Shown: one piece after another, positions 1-13,500 of the stretch | Numbering within the stretch: position 1 is the first letter of the stretch | How the letters are laid out: every line of letters begins with the position of its first letter | Source: Daedaleopsis sinensis | Lineage: Eukaryota > Basidiomycota > Agaricomycetes > Polyporales > Polyporaceae | Reading direction: 5' to 3' | Assembly (NCBI GenBank): GCA_033807695.1 | Contig: CM066308.1 | Coordinates: 62,001 to 126,000 of the forward strand | DNA length: 64,000 nt | Made by a program: the position numbers and the translations under genes | Notes under the pieces: model-generated | What the model saw: the letters and a program-made list of their open reading frames with translations, nothing else | Told to the model about the DNA's origin: nothing | Databases searched by the model: none

Positions 1-138
1 TGTGGGGGGAGGGGCGTGCTGAGGACGACGTGGTTCAGTGCTGGGTGACCCCAAAGTGAGTACTTGTGTCGTACACCTCCATTCATATGATTTACCTCTG
101 AAAATAGCGGTGTCGTCTCCCGGGACCTCGAAACTAAC

Positions 139-3100
139 ATGGAGACCGCTCGAGACGCCGTTCTGGGCGAGCGCGAAGATCGTACCCCAACCAAGCCCGT
201 CGTCATTGACCGGGAGTATGTCGGCGGCGTCGCTTGGGAACGCAACAAGCAGGCCGTCAACATTGCCAACTCCGAACGCGCGTATACCCTCGCACATAGT
301 TACCAGATTCAGAAAAACCTTGCGGGTCCCACTGTCGGTGCGAAGGTCAAGGGCGGCGAGCCGAGTGATCATAACGGGCTGCGTCTTCAGACGATCCAGG
401 CGCGTGTGGATCCATGACATGTATATATGCTTATAGTTGACAATGCATGTAGGCTGCTGCTCCCATTGCGATCGCAAGCTTGGAATCGGGTCCTAAGGAC
501 ATCAGTGAGGCTCTGCAGCTCCAGGCCGAAGTTACCAACCTTCCGCGCATCGGATACGAAGGCAACTATGCCTATCCGACGATGCAGTTGAACATAGCGT
601 CAACTAAATCTGCGGATACTCTCGCCGGTACGCTATTCGCACAGAATGGCAACCGCTAGTATGCTAAACTGACTTCACGTTCATAGCTGGGAAGTTCAAG
701 GAGGATCTTGGTCAGTTCGCAGGGAAGCATCTCGACCAACACGATTCCCCGGGAGGCTATACCTGTATGATCGCCATGAACGATCTCGCTCCAGGCGAGG
801 ATCCAGGGTACTTCATGATAGCAGAACTGGGCGTGGCCATTGGTACGTTAATATGTCACCGTTCCGACGTTAATTCGATAGTTACTGTCCCTACTATCTA
901 GTACTTGACGGTCTTGTAACATGCTGTTTCTGCGGACTGCGCTATCACGGTGGATTCCCGCCTACAGCCCCCCCTCAAACCACTCCGGCGGACTACTCTT
1001 ATCGCTTTGTCATCATCTGCTACCCTTCCGCCCCTCTACTTGATGGGCGTTCTCTCGTGGCCCTCGCCGCGCTACCGAAGGGTGAAATGTTGGCCATCAC
1101 TCCTGAAATGAAGGATCCGAGGTGCTCGCTCTGTTGTCTCCCTTCTTCTGCGAGCTAATCAATACATCTTGCAGTTACGATCAAGCAGACGCCTCCACCA
1201 ACTATGCAAACTGGATCAACGACGGTCCTTGGTTAACCAGTCGTCAGGCGTATCTAGACTTCGTCTTTCGAGCCAGTGCCAACGTTCTTCAATATTTCAC
1301 CAAGCAAGTTCCGCCGCACCTCCAGTTCGAGCTCGATTACGAGCAGCTGCGGCAGTCGATGTCTATCGTTGACGAACCCAGCCTGGACGGCTCACAGGTG
1401 GACGAGTCCTCCACGTCTGAGGACGATGTGGACGATCAACCCCGTCTGTACCCATCTCCCTGGGACCTTCACCCTGGCACGACGCACGTATCGACCGAGT
1501 TTGGTTGCTCGCGCCTCGAAAGCGTCGCGAAGTGGGACGCACACAAGGAGAAATATGGGCGGTTCCTCCCTCATTATGTGCATAAGACTCGGGCTCAACG
1601 CGAGAGTAGGTCGAGCAGTCGGTCGCCTTACTTCCTAACTGACTTGCTTTCACAGAATCTGGCGTGCGCAAAGACTCTGCAGTGACCAAGCGGCAACAGG
1701 AAGATGTCCAACAGGAAGATGTCCCAGGACCCTCGGAGATCAGTAGGTGCAGCGATCTCTGCATTTCTGCGGCTAAGACCCCTTGCAATGCTACAGGTGA
1801 GAAACGAGCTGGAAAACGCAAGGCGGTCGCCGTCGAGGAACCGGAACCGGAAAGCGAAGACGAGCCAGAAGAACTAATCGACGAAGTCGATGTTCGACGG
1901 TCAAAGCGATTGAAGTCTGCGCATTATCGTGCAGACTTCAATGCAGGCAAGTGGTGTTCAACAAACGATGAGCTAACGCGTCCTGACCGCTATTTCGCAG
2001 GCCCTTCAGCTACGAGTGACCTGAACGATGGGGATCGTTCCACCGTACCTTCCCCACGCTACATGTTGCGCTCGCACACGCGTTAGTGTATAATGACATA
2101 AATTATCATGTACTCTACAGACTGACACGATTTTGTCATAGCCGAAGGTGTGAACGAGACGACAGCGGAATCGGACGTGAGCTATATCGAAGAGGCCGTG
2201 GCAATCTCTGCGACTTGGAAGATACATCCAGCGGGCGACACAGCTGCTGTCGTGGATGCCGCGGTGCAGATTCACGCCACTGGTACTAACGACGAGGAGA
2301 CGCCAGTCGCTGGTGAGTCTCGTCTTATGCCCATCCTGCTGTGGTATCGCGTGAGCTCCAATGCTGATCAGAACGTACAGAATCGCCCGATGCGTCCATC
2401 GGCCCTTCTATCCGTGAGCTCCACTCGCCTGGGTACCAGCTGGTACCTATGCTACTAGTAACTGATCATTCCACGATAGGATTGGATACTGTCCTTGCAC
2501 TGTTCTCAGCACCGCGCCTGAGGGAGGAGCTGTTGATCTTGCAGACAGTTGCAGATGCATTAACCGAGGTCAATGCGGGCGGCGATGGTGGCCTCGATAC
2601 CTTTTTGCACGGTCTACGGATATCGCACAAGGATCCCGTTGCATTCGCGCATGGTATCGTAGGACTCTGGAAAGCCTGGCCAATGCACGTCAAAGCATTG
2701 GACCTCGCTGATCTGCAAATCGCGGTCGAGCGCCGCCGCCTCATGCTTGCGAATGCAGCAGCTTGGTTGTGGCTCACCCAGGACTGCATCGCACAGGTTC
2801 GACGCGTGGTGGCGGCATTGCAAGCCGATCCCAAGTCCTTCGACGAGACCGACGACTGGGTCACGCAGCTCGCCCGCGACATCTACAACATCTGGCGCTC
2901 TCGAAAAGCAGGCGAAGTCCGAGTCACCAAGTATCTACCGTCTTTAAACATCGCTCCCCCCGATCGCACGATCAACGTCGCACGCTCGAAGGCCCGCATG
3001 TCTAACGATGAAGTTCAAGAGCACGTTTGTGTCCATCTCATCAAGATTATACGAACCTGGCTGGCGTACCCGTCAAACACCCAACTGCTATCCGCGTACT

Positions 3101-4493
3101 TCGTGGTCTATACGGTAGTGACCGTCCAGAACCTCGATGTCCTCCTGTTCCGCGACATGTGGCGGGTGCATCAGTCGGTGAAGACCTCCATCTTGGGTCA
3201 GAGCCAGGCTAGACATCACTCGCTCTCTCTCGCAGCCCTGGATCCTTACCTTGCCGCCGTCCGCGCTTCTCCCGCTGCGGACCCACTAAGTCAAGAGGCT
3301 GCTCTGCTGCGCGATATCTCCGCTGCGGTCGCGCGTTGCAGTCCGGCGCTGTCTGCCATGGCTCATGCGGTCGCAGAGCATCTCAAGCTCGCTCAAGGAT
3401 GCCCCGTCCCTCCTCGAATCCCCATCCCTAATCGCCATCGCTCAACGATGGGGTCCACAACTACGTCATCCTCCGTCGCCAACTCGTCCTCTGTCCACCA
3501 GCAGCCATCTCTGCCCGTTGTTATCACTCCCAACGCACTCATCCCCACCGCGTCTCTACAGAGCATTATCACCTTCGTTCATGCGTTGCTCCCGCTTGTG
3601 CAGCAGGAAGCTTTCCATCCCCGCACTCCGCTTCAAACTCTTGTCGCCTCCAACCTCGATCACTTTCTGCCTTTCCGCGAGCATGCGACCTCCCGCCTCA
3701 TATTCAAAGGGCCAGGGGGCCCATTCCATCCCTCCCATGCGACTCTACCTGGAGCGTTCGCTAGCCAGGTGCTTTCGAGGACGTTGCTCTTCGACTCCCA
3801 GGCGATTCACCAGCATCTTACCTGTGGCTACTTCGAGACCGCAGATCATTGGACGGCCTTGCTCCAGAACGCAGGTTTCAACGGGAATATCGAGTCCATC
3901 AAATGGCTCGTAAACCTGTCGTGCTATGGTTCGGTACAGTCTCAACGAGTCGATGTGCTGCAGGACGTCTCCTGCTACTATGACCACGACGCTCGCTGGA
4001 GTCAGTTTCTCAAGACTAGCGGTGCTACGTCCCCGTCTGGTTGCAAGCCGTCCTTCGCATCCTGCTACCGGTGGTTTCAGGCAACGGAGAAGGTCAAGAT
4101 AGGTGGGGAGTGGAAGCCAAGGAAGATGCTGCCTCTTTTGGGTCAGCTGACGGCGTATCTCCTCGCAGCCGACATGGTCTACGCAGGCAACATAGCGGAA
4201 CCCACCCTGCAAGAGCTTGGCGCGATCGTCCACCGCAACGACAAGGGCCCTCGAAAGTGTCTGTACAGCTTATCAGACCAATACGACAAGGCCTCGGGGG
4301 TGGACGACACAGTCCAGGCACTGACGGAGGTGTTCAATTTCTTGGACGCCGCGCTCACAGGGCCAGAGAAGGCGAGTATAACCTTCGATGCAATAATGGT
4401 GGAGCATACCCTATGTAAGTATCAGCGTACAAAGCGACATCTTCGTGAATAGACAAGATCGATCTGTATGTACAACGAAATTGTATTAGATAG
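139..4493 (+). CDS. TET/JBP-like 2OG-Fe(II) dioxygenase, multi-exon, with long unknown C-terminal region
   Basis: Probable 5-methylcytosine/thymine-type DNA base oxygenase acting in the nucleus. Seen: spliced exons give an HLD motif (728-736) followed by DSPGGYT, a DPGYFMIAELG strand, then YHGGFPP (His at 946-948) and YRFVIICYP (Arg at 1003-1005). This HxD...H...R order and the HGG.P context match the fungal TET/JBP family. The exon joining at 840-901 restores AELGVAIVLDG in phase. A Lys/Arg/Glu-rich linker (1800-2090, with KRAGKRK and RRSKRLK basic patches) follows, then a 667-codon open region (about 2487-4400) that is mostly helical-looking and that I do not recognise. The ATG at 139 opens METARDAV; at the 3' end GTAAGT at 4414 suggests a last intron and a stop at 4491-4493 rather than 4450-4452. 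One intron (1948-2000) appears to be GC-AG. Fungal TET/JBP genes often neighbour KDZ transposons; none is visible here. The oxygenase call is fairly sure; the exact exon set and whether the C-terminal part is one protein are less sure. Confidence 0.68.
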
Positions 4494-4538
4494 GGCAAGT
4501 AAGGCAATTCAGCACCACATTGGAGACTTGATCTATCT

Positions 4539-5852
4539 CTAAGACGTTGACATGGTGTGATCACCATCAGAAGTAGGCGTGAGACACAGTCTCTTCAACT
4601 CATTCTGAGGAGCATCCTCCTCCTCCTGTTGCGACTCTTCGCTAGCTTGGCCGTATCCCACCTTCCTCTTGATCTTCTTCAGTGGCGACACAACACGAGT
4701 ACTGAGAGCTCGTATAGCGGCAGCATTGTACTCCTATGTATCAGACTTGGTAAGTGGCGTCGCCCACCGTTGAAGCAGTACTAGAGGCAGATGTTTACTC
4801 ACACGTTCGGCTTGGCGGTTCAAAACACAGATAGCTCTGAGCTTTGGAAGAAAGACATACTCGCGCCTCCCAACTCGCACCGCTTGAAACGCGATCTGAA
4901 CCTCTATCATGTTGCTATGACACAGGATCTCAGGCTTGATAACAGAATAGATGGTCCTGTTGGTTATGGCAGTGGTGAGTATACAAAGTACCTCGGGCCA
5001 GTACAAGTGTTCTGAAACGTACGGTTGACTCTCAGATTGCATCCAGTATTCGACTACGTTCTCCAGAATGTGTATCTCGCTTCGGAGCAGGGGACCTATG
5101 ACGTTCAAAGGGTCGATGGTGTTGAGAAGGTCGATGGGTTGCTCGCCGTCAGCGGCTTTGACGGAGGTGAAGTATCGGTTGGAAAACGTAATGGCGAGGT
5201 GAGTTCCATCTCTGCTTGGCTTCCATGAACGAAGCTGACATCCACGGCGCTGTATCTCCGCATGGAACATCTGATACACGTTCCCAAGTCCTTGGACAGC
5301 TCGATCAAAACTCTTCGCACCAAGGCCAGTCAAAGTCACAAATTGCTTCATGTCAATGATGCGATTTGAGTTACGAGGGATGCTAACGTATCGCAATGCT
5401 TGGTATGTGTTGATTCACAAGAGATGATGATGTTGAGTACTCACTCCGCTTGCCGTATTGGAGGCAGTTTGTAGTCCAAAAGATATCCCTGAACCTTTAA
5501 GATTACTTCCTCCACCTCGTTCTCCTTGCCGTGCGGGTAGGTTAGCAACAGGATCCTTCCACCGTTCCTCTCGCATAGCTCGGCGACGGTCGCAGGAGGA
5601 TTGGTCTACCGAAACCGTCACAGTCAACAATCCGCACAATGACTCCATGAATGATGTTCCACTGCTTACCTCATCGACACTGGCAAGCTGCTGAAAGGGA
5701 GCTTGCAAGTCAGATGCCAGTAGAGCCTTCATGTGGTTCTCTAACAGCTCTTCTAATGTCCATCCTGGGTCACTGTTCCGGGCCGTAGTATGCACTGTGA
5801 TTAACTCACGATATTTGGTAGGATCCTGACGCAGCTGGGCAAGATAAGACAT
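4539..5852 (-). CDS. Hypothetical protein of an Agaricomycete-type family (multi-exon)
   Basis: Function unknown. Start chosen at 5850-5852 (MSYLAQLRQDPTKYREL). Exon 1 ends in LASVDE before GTAAGC at 5671, exon 2 resumes with DQSSCDRRRAM, and a GTGAGT at 5445 leads to ALRYVSIPRNSNRI. The central part has DPLNVIGPLLRSEIH. A later exon carries PEILCHSNMIEVQIAFQAV and LPKLRAICVLNRQAER, a pattern (I.P..F..G.IVE.Q..F...LR.I.VLN) I associate with abundant hypothetical proteins of mushroom genomes. The last intron joins AER to EYNAAAIRALSTRV, followed by a basic SPLKKIKRK stretch and an acidic tail ending STS at 4539. It is convergent with the TET/JBP-like gene: the stops are about 45 bp apart. Expected size is roughly 350 residues. 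A transposon-associated role is possible but not shown. Confidence 0.55.
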
Positions 5853-6571
5853 AGCGATTCGAGAGATTGTGTAAGTGAAAGTCGAGGAATATTGATGTAA
5901 AGCTGAACAACACCATGCAGAAGTAGGGCGAAGCAAAGTGGGACTGGGAGATTTCTCGCCAGTATATGTGACAGCACTCCCTCTCCTAAACGGCCCTGCA
6001 TTCGAAATTGTGTACACGTAGGCAACGTTTCAGAGTAGCCCAGCCCTACTGCCGATCGGTGCATGGCATGGTTGCAGAGCAACCGAAGTCGGCTAACATC
6101 CATCCTGGGTCTAATAGCCGAGTTTTACCTTCCGAAGTGCTACATGGTATCTGCCACTGTAGGGGATACGGTCCTGGGTCCTTCTCTTATGCTGCTGTGG
6201 TTCATGTTATTTGGCAGATACTCTATGTGCTATCATGCATAGCTAGGAGTCAGGCATTACAGGTGAGGGAGCACAGTTGGTCAAAGAGATACTAGCGACG
6301 GGAATCACTTCCACCACGCCAATATCGCTTGCAGATGATTTCCAATCCTCATGTTCTGCCGCATTTCGCTCAGAATCAGGGGTAGACAAACAATGACCAA
6401 ACATCTCACTGGCGAGGATGTTAAATACAGAGCAGGTCGGGTCGTTCGTGCTCAGAGTCCTTTGTCTCTTTGCCCACTCCCCAAAGTTCTCTCCCCCTGC
6501 ACCTGCCATCCTCGCGTTCCTCCCCTCCATATCCTATCCAACCTCATCTCATATCCAAGTCCTTTATCATC
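5853..6571. promoter_or_regulatory. Intergenic region between divergent genes
   Basis: About 700 bp separating two divergently transcribed genes, so both promoters should lie here. The 70 bases before the + strand ATG at 6572 are strongly pyrimidine-rich (CTCCCC, CCTCCCCTCC, CATATCC), a common start-site context in filamentous fungi. No convincing additional gene or RNA was seen. Confidence 0.35.
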
Positions 6572-9500
6572 ATGGCTCCTCGTCGCTCTGCTTCCTCCTC
6601 CACTGCTACTGCTGCTCAGGCTGCCAAGTATGCCCCTTTGCTCGAACCTTCTTCTTGCCACCAAGTTTGATGGACTACTCTTCTAGAGCCAAGGGTGCCG
6701 CCCCTGCCCGCAAGGCTGGTGGTACTCGTAAGCCTGCTGCGAAGCCTGCACCTGCAAAGCCTACAGCGGCCAAGGCTACTCGTGCTACGCGGTGAGCCCT
6801 TGAGCGGCAGTTTATCTCTTTCCGCATCGAACTTATCCTTCTTCTTCCAGCATGAGCACTGGCGGTCGCGCCCCGAGAGGGAAGGCTATCAAAACGTATG
6901 TCTGTCTCCGCCATTGACCTCTACTATTCTACTTAACCTTTCTATCATAGCCCAGAGTATGTGGACTCCGAGGCTGAGGAGGCTGATGACAACGATGATG
7001 ATGTCGAGGTCGATGAAGAGATGGATGCGGACAACCGGGACAACTCGGAGTTAATGTCCTCACACAACATTGAAAGGTACGCCTACTCTCATAGTATCAT
7101 CTTCTCAATGCTATAATACTTCTCCAGTGATGACGAAGAGGTGGAGGATGATGGGGACTCTGTGACCACGCAGAATGACCAGTCGTCTGACACAGTCATT
7201 GCTTCAGAGGAGGATGAGCCCGATGTGCGTCCTGATGTGGAGCGCACTCCAAGGGCAACACGGTATGTGCTTCACATCTCCACACTCCCTTTAGATGTCT
7301 TATGAGTATTCGTTCTTAGCCGTGGTCGGAAGGTTGATGATATGGAGACCATCAGCCCCGGCTCTCCATCACCAGTGTACGTTAAGATTTAACTGCTTAA
7401 TGTCTACATGTGCTCCAACTGCTTTACTGTAGAAAAAGCAGCGCAGCGCCCACTCCCGTGAAAGCTGAGGCTATGACACCTTCTCGTCGCAAGGGAACAA
7501 CCACTGCCTTCCGTCGCACTCCTACTGCTAAGCGGGCCAAGGAGGAGGACTCTGATGAGTACGAAGAGTACGTGATAGCTGCTTCATGCTCTTCTGATTT
7601 CTACTCACCCCTTTAAAGGGAAAGTCCGATGAAGAAGACTCGCACTGTGGCAAGCAGGTATGTTCTCTATTATCTTTGACCTCCCTTTCAAGACTGTCAT
7701 GTATTCTTTTAAAGCAAACCTCAAGTCTCTGACACCATTTCTGAAGACTGGGACGTTGTCGAGGCTCCTAAGGCTACTCAGAAGAAGGCAGTCCCTCCTC
7801 TTCCTCGAGGCAAGGGTGCCCGTGCTCGTGCTCCAGCTGAGCCTGCTTTGCCTCCTGCTGCAAAGTTTTCAACGAAGCCAACACCGAAGGCCAAGGTGAC
7901 TGGGAAGGTACAGGCTGCTACTCCCAAGACCGGTATGAAGGCTACTGGCCGCAAAGTCACCCCTGCCGCTCGTTCTCGCGGCAAGGCTCCAGAGTAAGTA
8001 GTATTTACTCTTCTACTGCTATAGCGTTACTGATTACCTTTGTCGTCTAGCTCCGCAGAGGAAGTATTCAACCCCACCGAGGTTGATACTGAGACGTACT
8101 AGTTTTATCATACATCTCTCAATCACATCCTCACACTCTCTCCAGTTACCGTACCCAGACCGCTCTCTTCCGTAAGGACATGTCGTCCACCGAGAACTTT
8201 GACCAGTTACATGAAGTGTATGTCCCATTTAATATAGACATGTGTCGCCCTTCTTTAACATATGTGCTATAGGCTGGATGCCATCAAGCAGGAGAAGACC
8301 GACAACACCAAGTATGTACAGCCTTAGCATTGATACTACTGGATCACTATCTTAACACCCTCTAGGGACTCGTCTTCCAAGACAGAGGGCAGGGTGAAGA
8401 ATGATCCTCGCTCTCCCCGTCGTGTGCGCATCTCCAAGTTAGTGCATGTTACTATTCAGATTGCTGCCAGATACTGATGCTTCGTCAGGGAAACTGTTGA
8501 GATTCCCGACACCTCTCCAATCAAGGAGGTCATCACTCGTCCTAGCTCCCCTGTTTGGGACATGGAGGTGGATGATGAGATCGACGACAATGACAGTGAC
8601 GCTGTCCAGACTGGTACGTGGTATTACTATCATATCATCTTCTTGTTGTTTACACATGTCTATACTATAACTTTTAAGCAACCTCAACACACTATACGGA
8701 ACCCCTTCCTACGGTGCACGCCATTGGCTACGGTCCAGGTGTCGACATGGAGGACGACGACGCGACCGACATCCTACTTAAGGCGACATACGCATATCTC
8801 CCATCCCTCAAGTGAGCATATCGGTGTTATCTAGCATATGAGTATAGCTGATGGGACTGTCTAGGGACCACTACCCAGATACAGGGGCATATACTCTCAC
8901 CACTATTCTGCTTTCTGAGGGAATCCTCGATCAGCCCCGATACCCAGTGGATAAAGAGTAAGTCGTTCTCGCCTAAGATCAACAATCTAACTGCTAACGT
9001 ATAATCTAGAGCTCTTCTAGAGCTTATTCAGTACTCCTACGGCGGCGATATGGGCAGCCCTGGGGTAATCAACCCTGCTAGAGCTGCTCCTACGCTTGCT
9101 ATGACGCACGTCTACAACACCAACGCGTCTTCCTATCCTGTGGTTTCTATGCCCGCAGTTGGTGGCCCTCACCGTGCGATCCTCTGCACTGTTGGGGTCG
9201 TTCTAGGGTGCAACATCATTAATCCTGCTCCATTCGCACAGAAGAGAGCCAAACAGATCTTGCTCAGCCCTCTGCGTGGTGAGAACGAGCAGGCGCTGGC
9301 CTGGATGGCTCAGGTGGTGGGCAGCGAGTGCTTGGGGGTCCCTACCTTTGGCGTCCAGATGGTTGACGGCAATGGGAGGATCAACGGCCTGTCCTTCCGA
9401 ACCTTTCCGAGCGGGGCTCCTGCGGCATCAGGCAACGGTATGTAATTTCTTCATCTATGCGCTCGTGGTCTTACTTTATAGTGCTCTAGCCCGCCTACTC

Positions 9501-9893
9501 CCTGGCATGGGTTCTGCCACGCCCAAGAAGGGCCGTACTCCTGCCTCTTTGCCCTCCCGCTCACTCATTGAGATGAGGGACAAGACGACTTGGCAGGTCA
9601 CAGATGACAGTAGGTTGTTCTCTTTATTTTATCTCATTAACACACGTTGACTTGCTATAGTTCCTCTCTGGGATGCTAGGCACCTCTTCAAGCAGGGACG
9701 TAACTCCAAGGATAAGTTCTCTCACGACACTGTTGCTTCGCTTCCCCGTCTCAACCGAGAGTTGATGTTTGGAGAAGTTGCTATCATCTACTATAGTGCT
9801 TCCACCTTCCCGCCTTCAAAGAACATTCACCCCGACGCTGTTCACGGTCTCAGCTTGAACCTTTATGGTGCAGTCTCTGTTGCCTCTGATTGA
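6572..9893 (+). CDS. Hypothetical protein with basic/acidic N-terminus and conserved C-terminal domain
   Basis: Unknown function. Start at MAPRRSASSSTATAAQAAK. The first three exons are Ala/Lys/Pro-rich (RKPAAKPAPAKPTAAKATR), resembling the tails of linker histones or AT-hook-type chromatin proteins. They are followed by strongly acidic exons (EEADDNDDDVEVDEEMDAD) and Ser/Thr-Pro sites near 7380-7550. From about 8700 the sequence becomes an ordered region (ATYAYLPSLKDHYPDTGAY, then PSGVINPARAAPTLAMTH, GGPHRAILCTVGVVLGCN). It ends with FGEVAIIYYSASTF and HGLSLNLYGAVSVASD before the stop at 9891-9893. More than a dozen short introns interrupt it. The C-terminal region resembles a recurrent basidiomycete family without assigned function. 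A nuclear role is inferred only from the low-complexity N-terminus. Confidence 0.55.
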
Positions 9894-10576
9894 ACAACAC
9901 ATTATCACCGCTCCCTCTCATATCATCCATGGTATTTTCTCGCTCTTGTAGTCCCCCTGTCCACGGTGCTACTCCTCCCCCCTCGCTGGCTGGTTACGCT
10001 CTTGCATGGAGCCCTTCCTTTAGTATGCAGCATCTTCAACAGATAGCATCTCTAGTATTTTTGCATTTTCGAGTAGCTCAACATTGCGTAGTTGTGACTG
10101 TCTAATGATATCAGCGTTGTTGACAAACTTGGATGTGTGATTAAAGATGGCGGCAGAAGAGCAGAGAACTTAGAGCTCAACAGATTATCCCACCTAGATC
10201 TCACGTGATATTCATTTCTGACCGCGCGTGAGAGCATGTTGAACCTTGCTAGGCGCCTGGTTGAACTTGGCTAGGCGCCTGGTTGAACTTGCTAGGCGCG
10301 CTCGGGAACCCAACTCTCTTCTCAATCCACAACCTATCTGTCAACCTCCTAGAGTTCTCTTGCTCGATATCTGCACACCATGTCAAGTCCATCTATATGG
10401 TCATATATGCTCCTCTTGTATGGATGGAGTACAGCTATTCTACTCACCACAAACCTGATACCAGTTCTCATTATAACTGGAGGTATCAGCATAGTTCGAG
10501 GTCTGTCTCGGCCAATACCTTTTATAATTGAGCCGTATGACTGATATCTTTCTCTCTAGATACTATAGGGGACATC
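9894..10576. other. Region between hypothetical gene and Helitron ORF
   Basis: No gene is supported here. At 10234-10305 there are three near-copies of a 22-24 bp word containing CTAGGCGCCTGGTTGAACTTG. Each copy carries the self-complementary GGCGCC. The rest up to 10576 is AT-richer and should contain the promoter and 5' end of the Helitron. A clear Helitron 5' terminus (TC start at an A/T target) was not identified. Confidence 0.4.
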
Positions 10577-13500
10577 ATGGTAACCCCTACACCTTTGCTT
10601 CATATGCATGGGCATCATATAGCCTCCACGACAGATGCGTTCATCACGGATGTCTTCGTTGCAGACATTACATCTAGTACAGCTATGGGTATGACAGACA
10701 CCCTCTTGACAAGTTCTGTGCCTATAAGGATCAGGGTTTCCCAGAGCACCCTTATGAGAAGCTCATTCTCTACATACTCTGAGCCCTTGCCGAGCATATC
10801 TTGCAATATATATGTCGACTTGAATGGCAGCCTTATCAACATTGGCAATGACGTATATAAAGCTGTTCGCATGGCTTATTTCCAGTGCGTTCAGAACTTA
10901 TATTACTCTCATGATTATCGTCGAAAGATAGATTGTTTGCTGTCCTTGCATATTACAAACCAACGGGTTTGTGTGCAACTTACTTCTCGATCTCTCCACC
11001 AAGGCCCTGTTTACGCATTGTATGGAGGAGCCCAACTTCCCAAGAGCAATAACAAGTCAAAAGTGTGGAAGGATTCTGAGTTAAGACCATATATAACGCG
11101 CGGTGCGGTTCAAGATGCAAAGTCGTACACGTACTCTGGGTATATACTGTCCACTATACAGGGTAATATTGGTGATGATGTTGCTCTCAAACTGCCCCTC
11201 TCAATTCTCAGTTACCGACTTACTAAACCGCAAATGCTCCATATTGCTCAATGTCATAATATAATATCAGTTAATAGCCGTTTGTCGAAGGAGAACATAA
11301 TGCGCCAGTTAATTGGGCACCAATGCAATGGATGCTCTCAATTTCTTTCAGTATTCACCCCAGTAGATAAGGCTAAAACCACAAAAGAAAGAAAGCAGGC
11401 CCAGAGGGACCGCATCATTTCTGTTCCATTACAGAAATCAGATATGTCTATCACTTCATCGTCATTTCCACCAAATCCTGTGGACAGAAGTCTAATGCAT
11501 GAAACTATAAATGGTTTTGCAAACGACTTACAAGTAACAAACTTTCTTGAGTCAGCATGCTCAGTCTGTGGATTATTAACTCCCAAATCCAATCTATATG
11601 ACATAGCATCCATAAGCTTCGATAGAGAGTTGTTATGTTCCGATGAACCGGTGACTAGAGTAGAGAGAAAATCTGACAATGAGCCTGTACGACCAATTCC
11701 TGGGCCGGTTCTTTTATCAGATTGTAATGATATTTGCCCGGCGTGTGCAGAGTCTCTAAAGGATGGTAAAAAACCAATTGATGCTCTTGCAAATGGGCTA
11801 TGGATTGGAGATGTCCCCGATGAGTTGAGGGATCTGAGTTGGACAGAGAAAATGATCATATCACGGGTCAAGCATAATTTGTGTATAGTTAAAGTCCACG
11901 TATCCGGTATGTCAAAGATGAAGGCAAATGTGGTCAGTCACTCACTGCCAATGCCTAAGATATACAATGCTTTACCGCCACCGCGAGAGGAGCTAGACCA
12001 AGTACTGGCTTTCTTGTATATAGGGCCGAACATCCCGACTTTAAAAGACTTTAGGCGTACTCCTATGTTGATACGTCGTGCCAAAGTTGCTCGTGCACTG
12101 GAGTGGTTGAAGTTAAATCATTCTGACTATATGGATCTGGATATCTCATATGAAAATCTCAACAATTATCCCGAAGATGAGCCACCTGTAATTGTCAACT
12201 ACACTCAGAGTATGGAATCAAACAAAGATCCTGAGTCTACTGCAGTCAATGATGCCGAAGAAGATGATGGTACTGACAAGGGTGACTGCCCATTCATTGT
12301 GCATGGTCTTACTGGTAGTAATCTTGAAAGACTGGGACACAGCCGTCCTCATGAGATTACTGCTCGTGCAGTGGAGTACTTCAAGTCAGGTGGCAAAGTT
12401 CTCGGTATCGGTCAAGCTGAGCAGCCAGAGAGTATTTATGACAATCCCCAACTATATCCTCAAATGTTTCCTTGGCTTTTTCCCTACGGACTTGGAGGGC
12501 TTAGAAATGTAATGGGTTATAAAACTGTTTCAGAGGAAAAGCGGAAACAGCAGCTGCTGATGTATCATGATAAACGGTTCCAATTAGAACCTTTATTCCC
12601 TCTAGTTGCACTTAATCATGAGCAGATTAAAAAAGCAACGACTGCAGGCTACTTGCTAGCTGACAAAAGCAAGTTCAATGAGATTGCTGATCGTATCGCA
12701 AATATGAACCATCGGACACTTACAGAGATTGTGGAGCGACTGAAGAGCGGTCCAGTCAAGCCTGAAACCGAAGAAGAGAAAGCCTGCTTCAAGGTACTTA
12801 ATGATCTTGACCACGTAAACTACAAAGTCCAAGGATCTATTACAAGTAAAAAGTACATGAGAAATGAGATATGGTCCTTGGTGTCATATCTCGGAGCACC
12901 GTCATGGTTCATCACATTTGCACCAGCAGATGTCAAGCACCCACTAGCTCTCTACTTTGCAGACACCAATGAAACCTTTGTTCCCAAATTCCGTGATAAA
13001 GATGAGCGTATGAATCTCATTGCTAATAACCCCGTGGCAGGGGCTAGATTCTTCAAGGCAATGGTTGACTTATTTGTCAAGCATGTTCTAGGTGTGGGCT
13101 TAGAGCGTCCCGGACTATACGGAGAGACTTCAGGATATTACGGTACTGTGGAACAACAGGGTCGACTCACACTGCATCTTCATATGCTATTATGGATTAA
13201 AAACTCTTTGACGCCACAGGAAGTAAGAGATAAGATTACGGATCCCAGCTCAGACTTCCAAAAAGCCATGGTAGAGTATCTTGAGAGTGCTCACAAAGGA
13301 GAGTTCATAGACAGTGATATGGAGACAGTCGCAGCTGAACTCAAGGAGATTAATGAGAAAAATCCATTCGGTGTCCCTCCCACTGAGACTTTACCACAGC
13401 CACCTCCGGATAAGTGTTCTCATGAAGAGGAGCAGCCTGATTGCACTCAATGCATTGAGTATAAGAAGTGGTGGAGCAACTACTGCAAAGAAGTTAATGA

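Noticed and set aside
38..436. 132-codon frame at the left edge
   Set aside because: Overlaps the better-supported first exon starting at 139 in another frame and has no family features.
10300..10330. TCTCTTCTC as a Helitron 5' terminus
   Set aside because: Preceded by C, not A, and no second copy is available to confirm the end.
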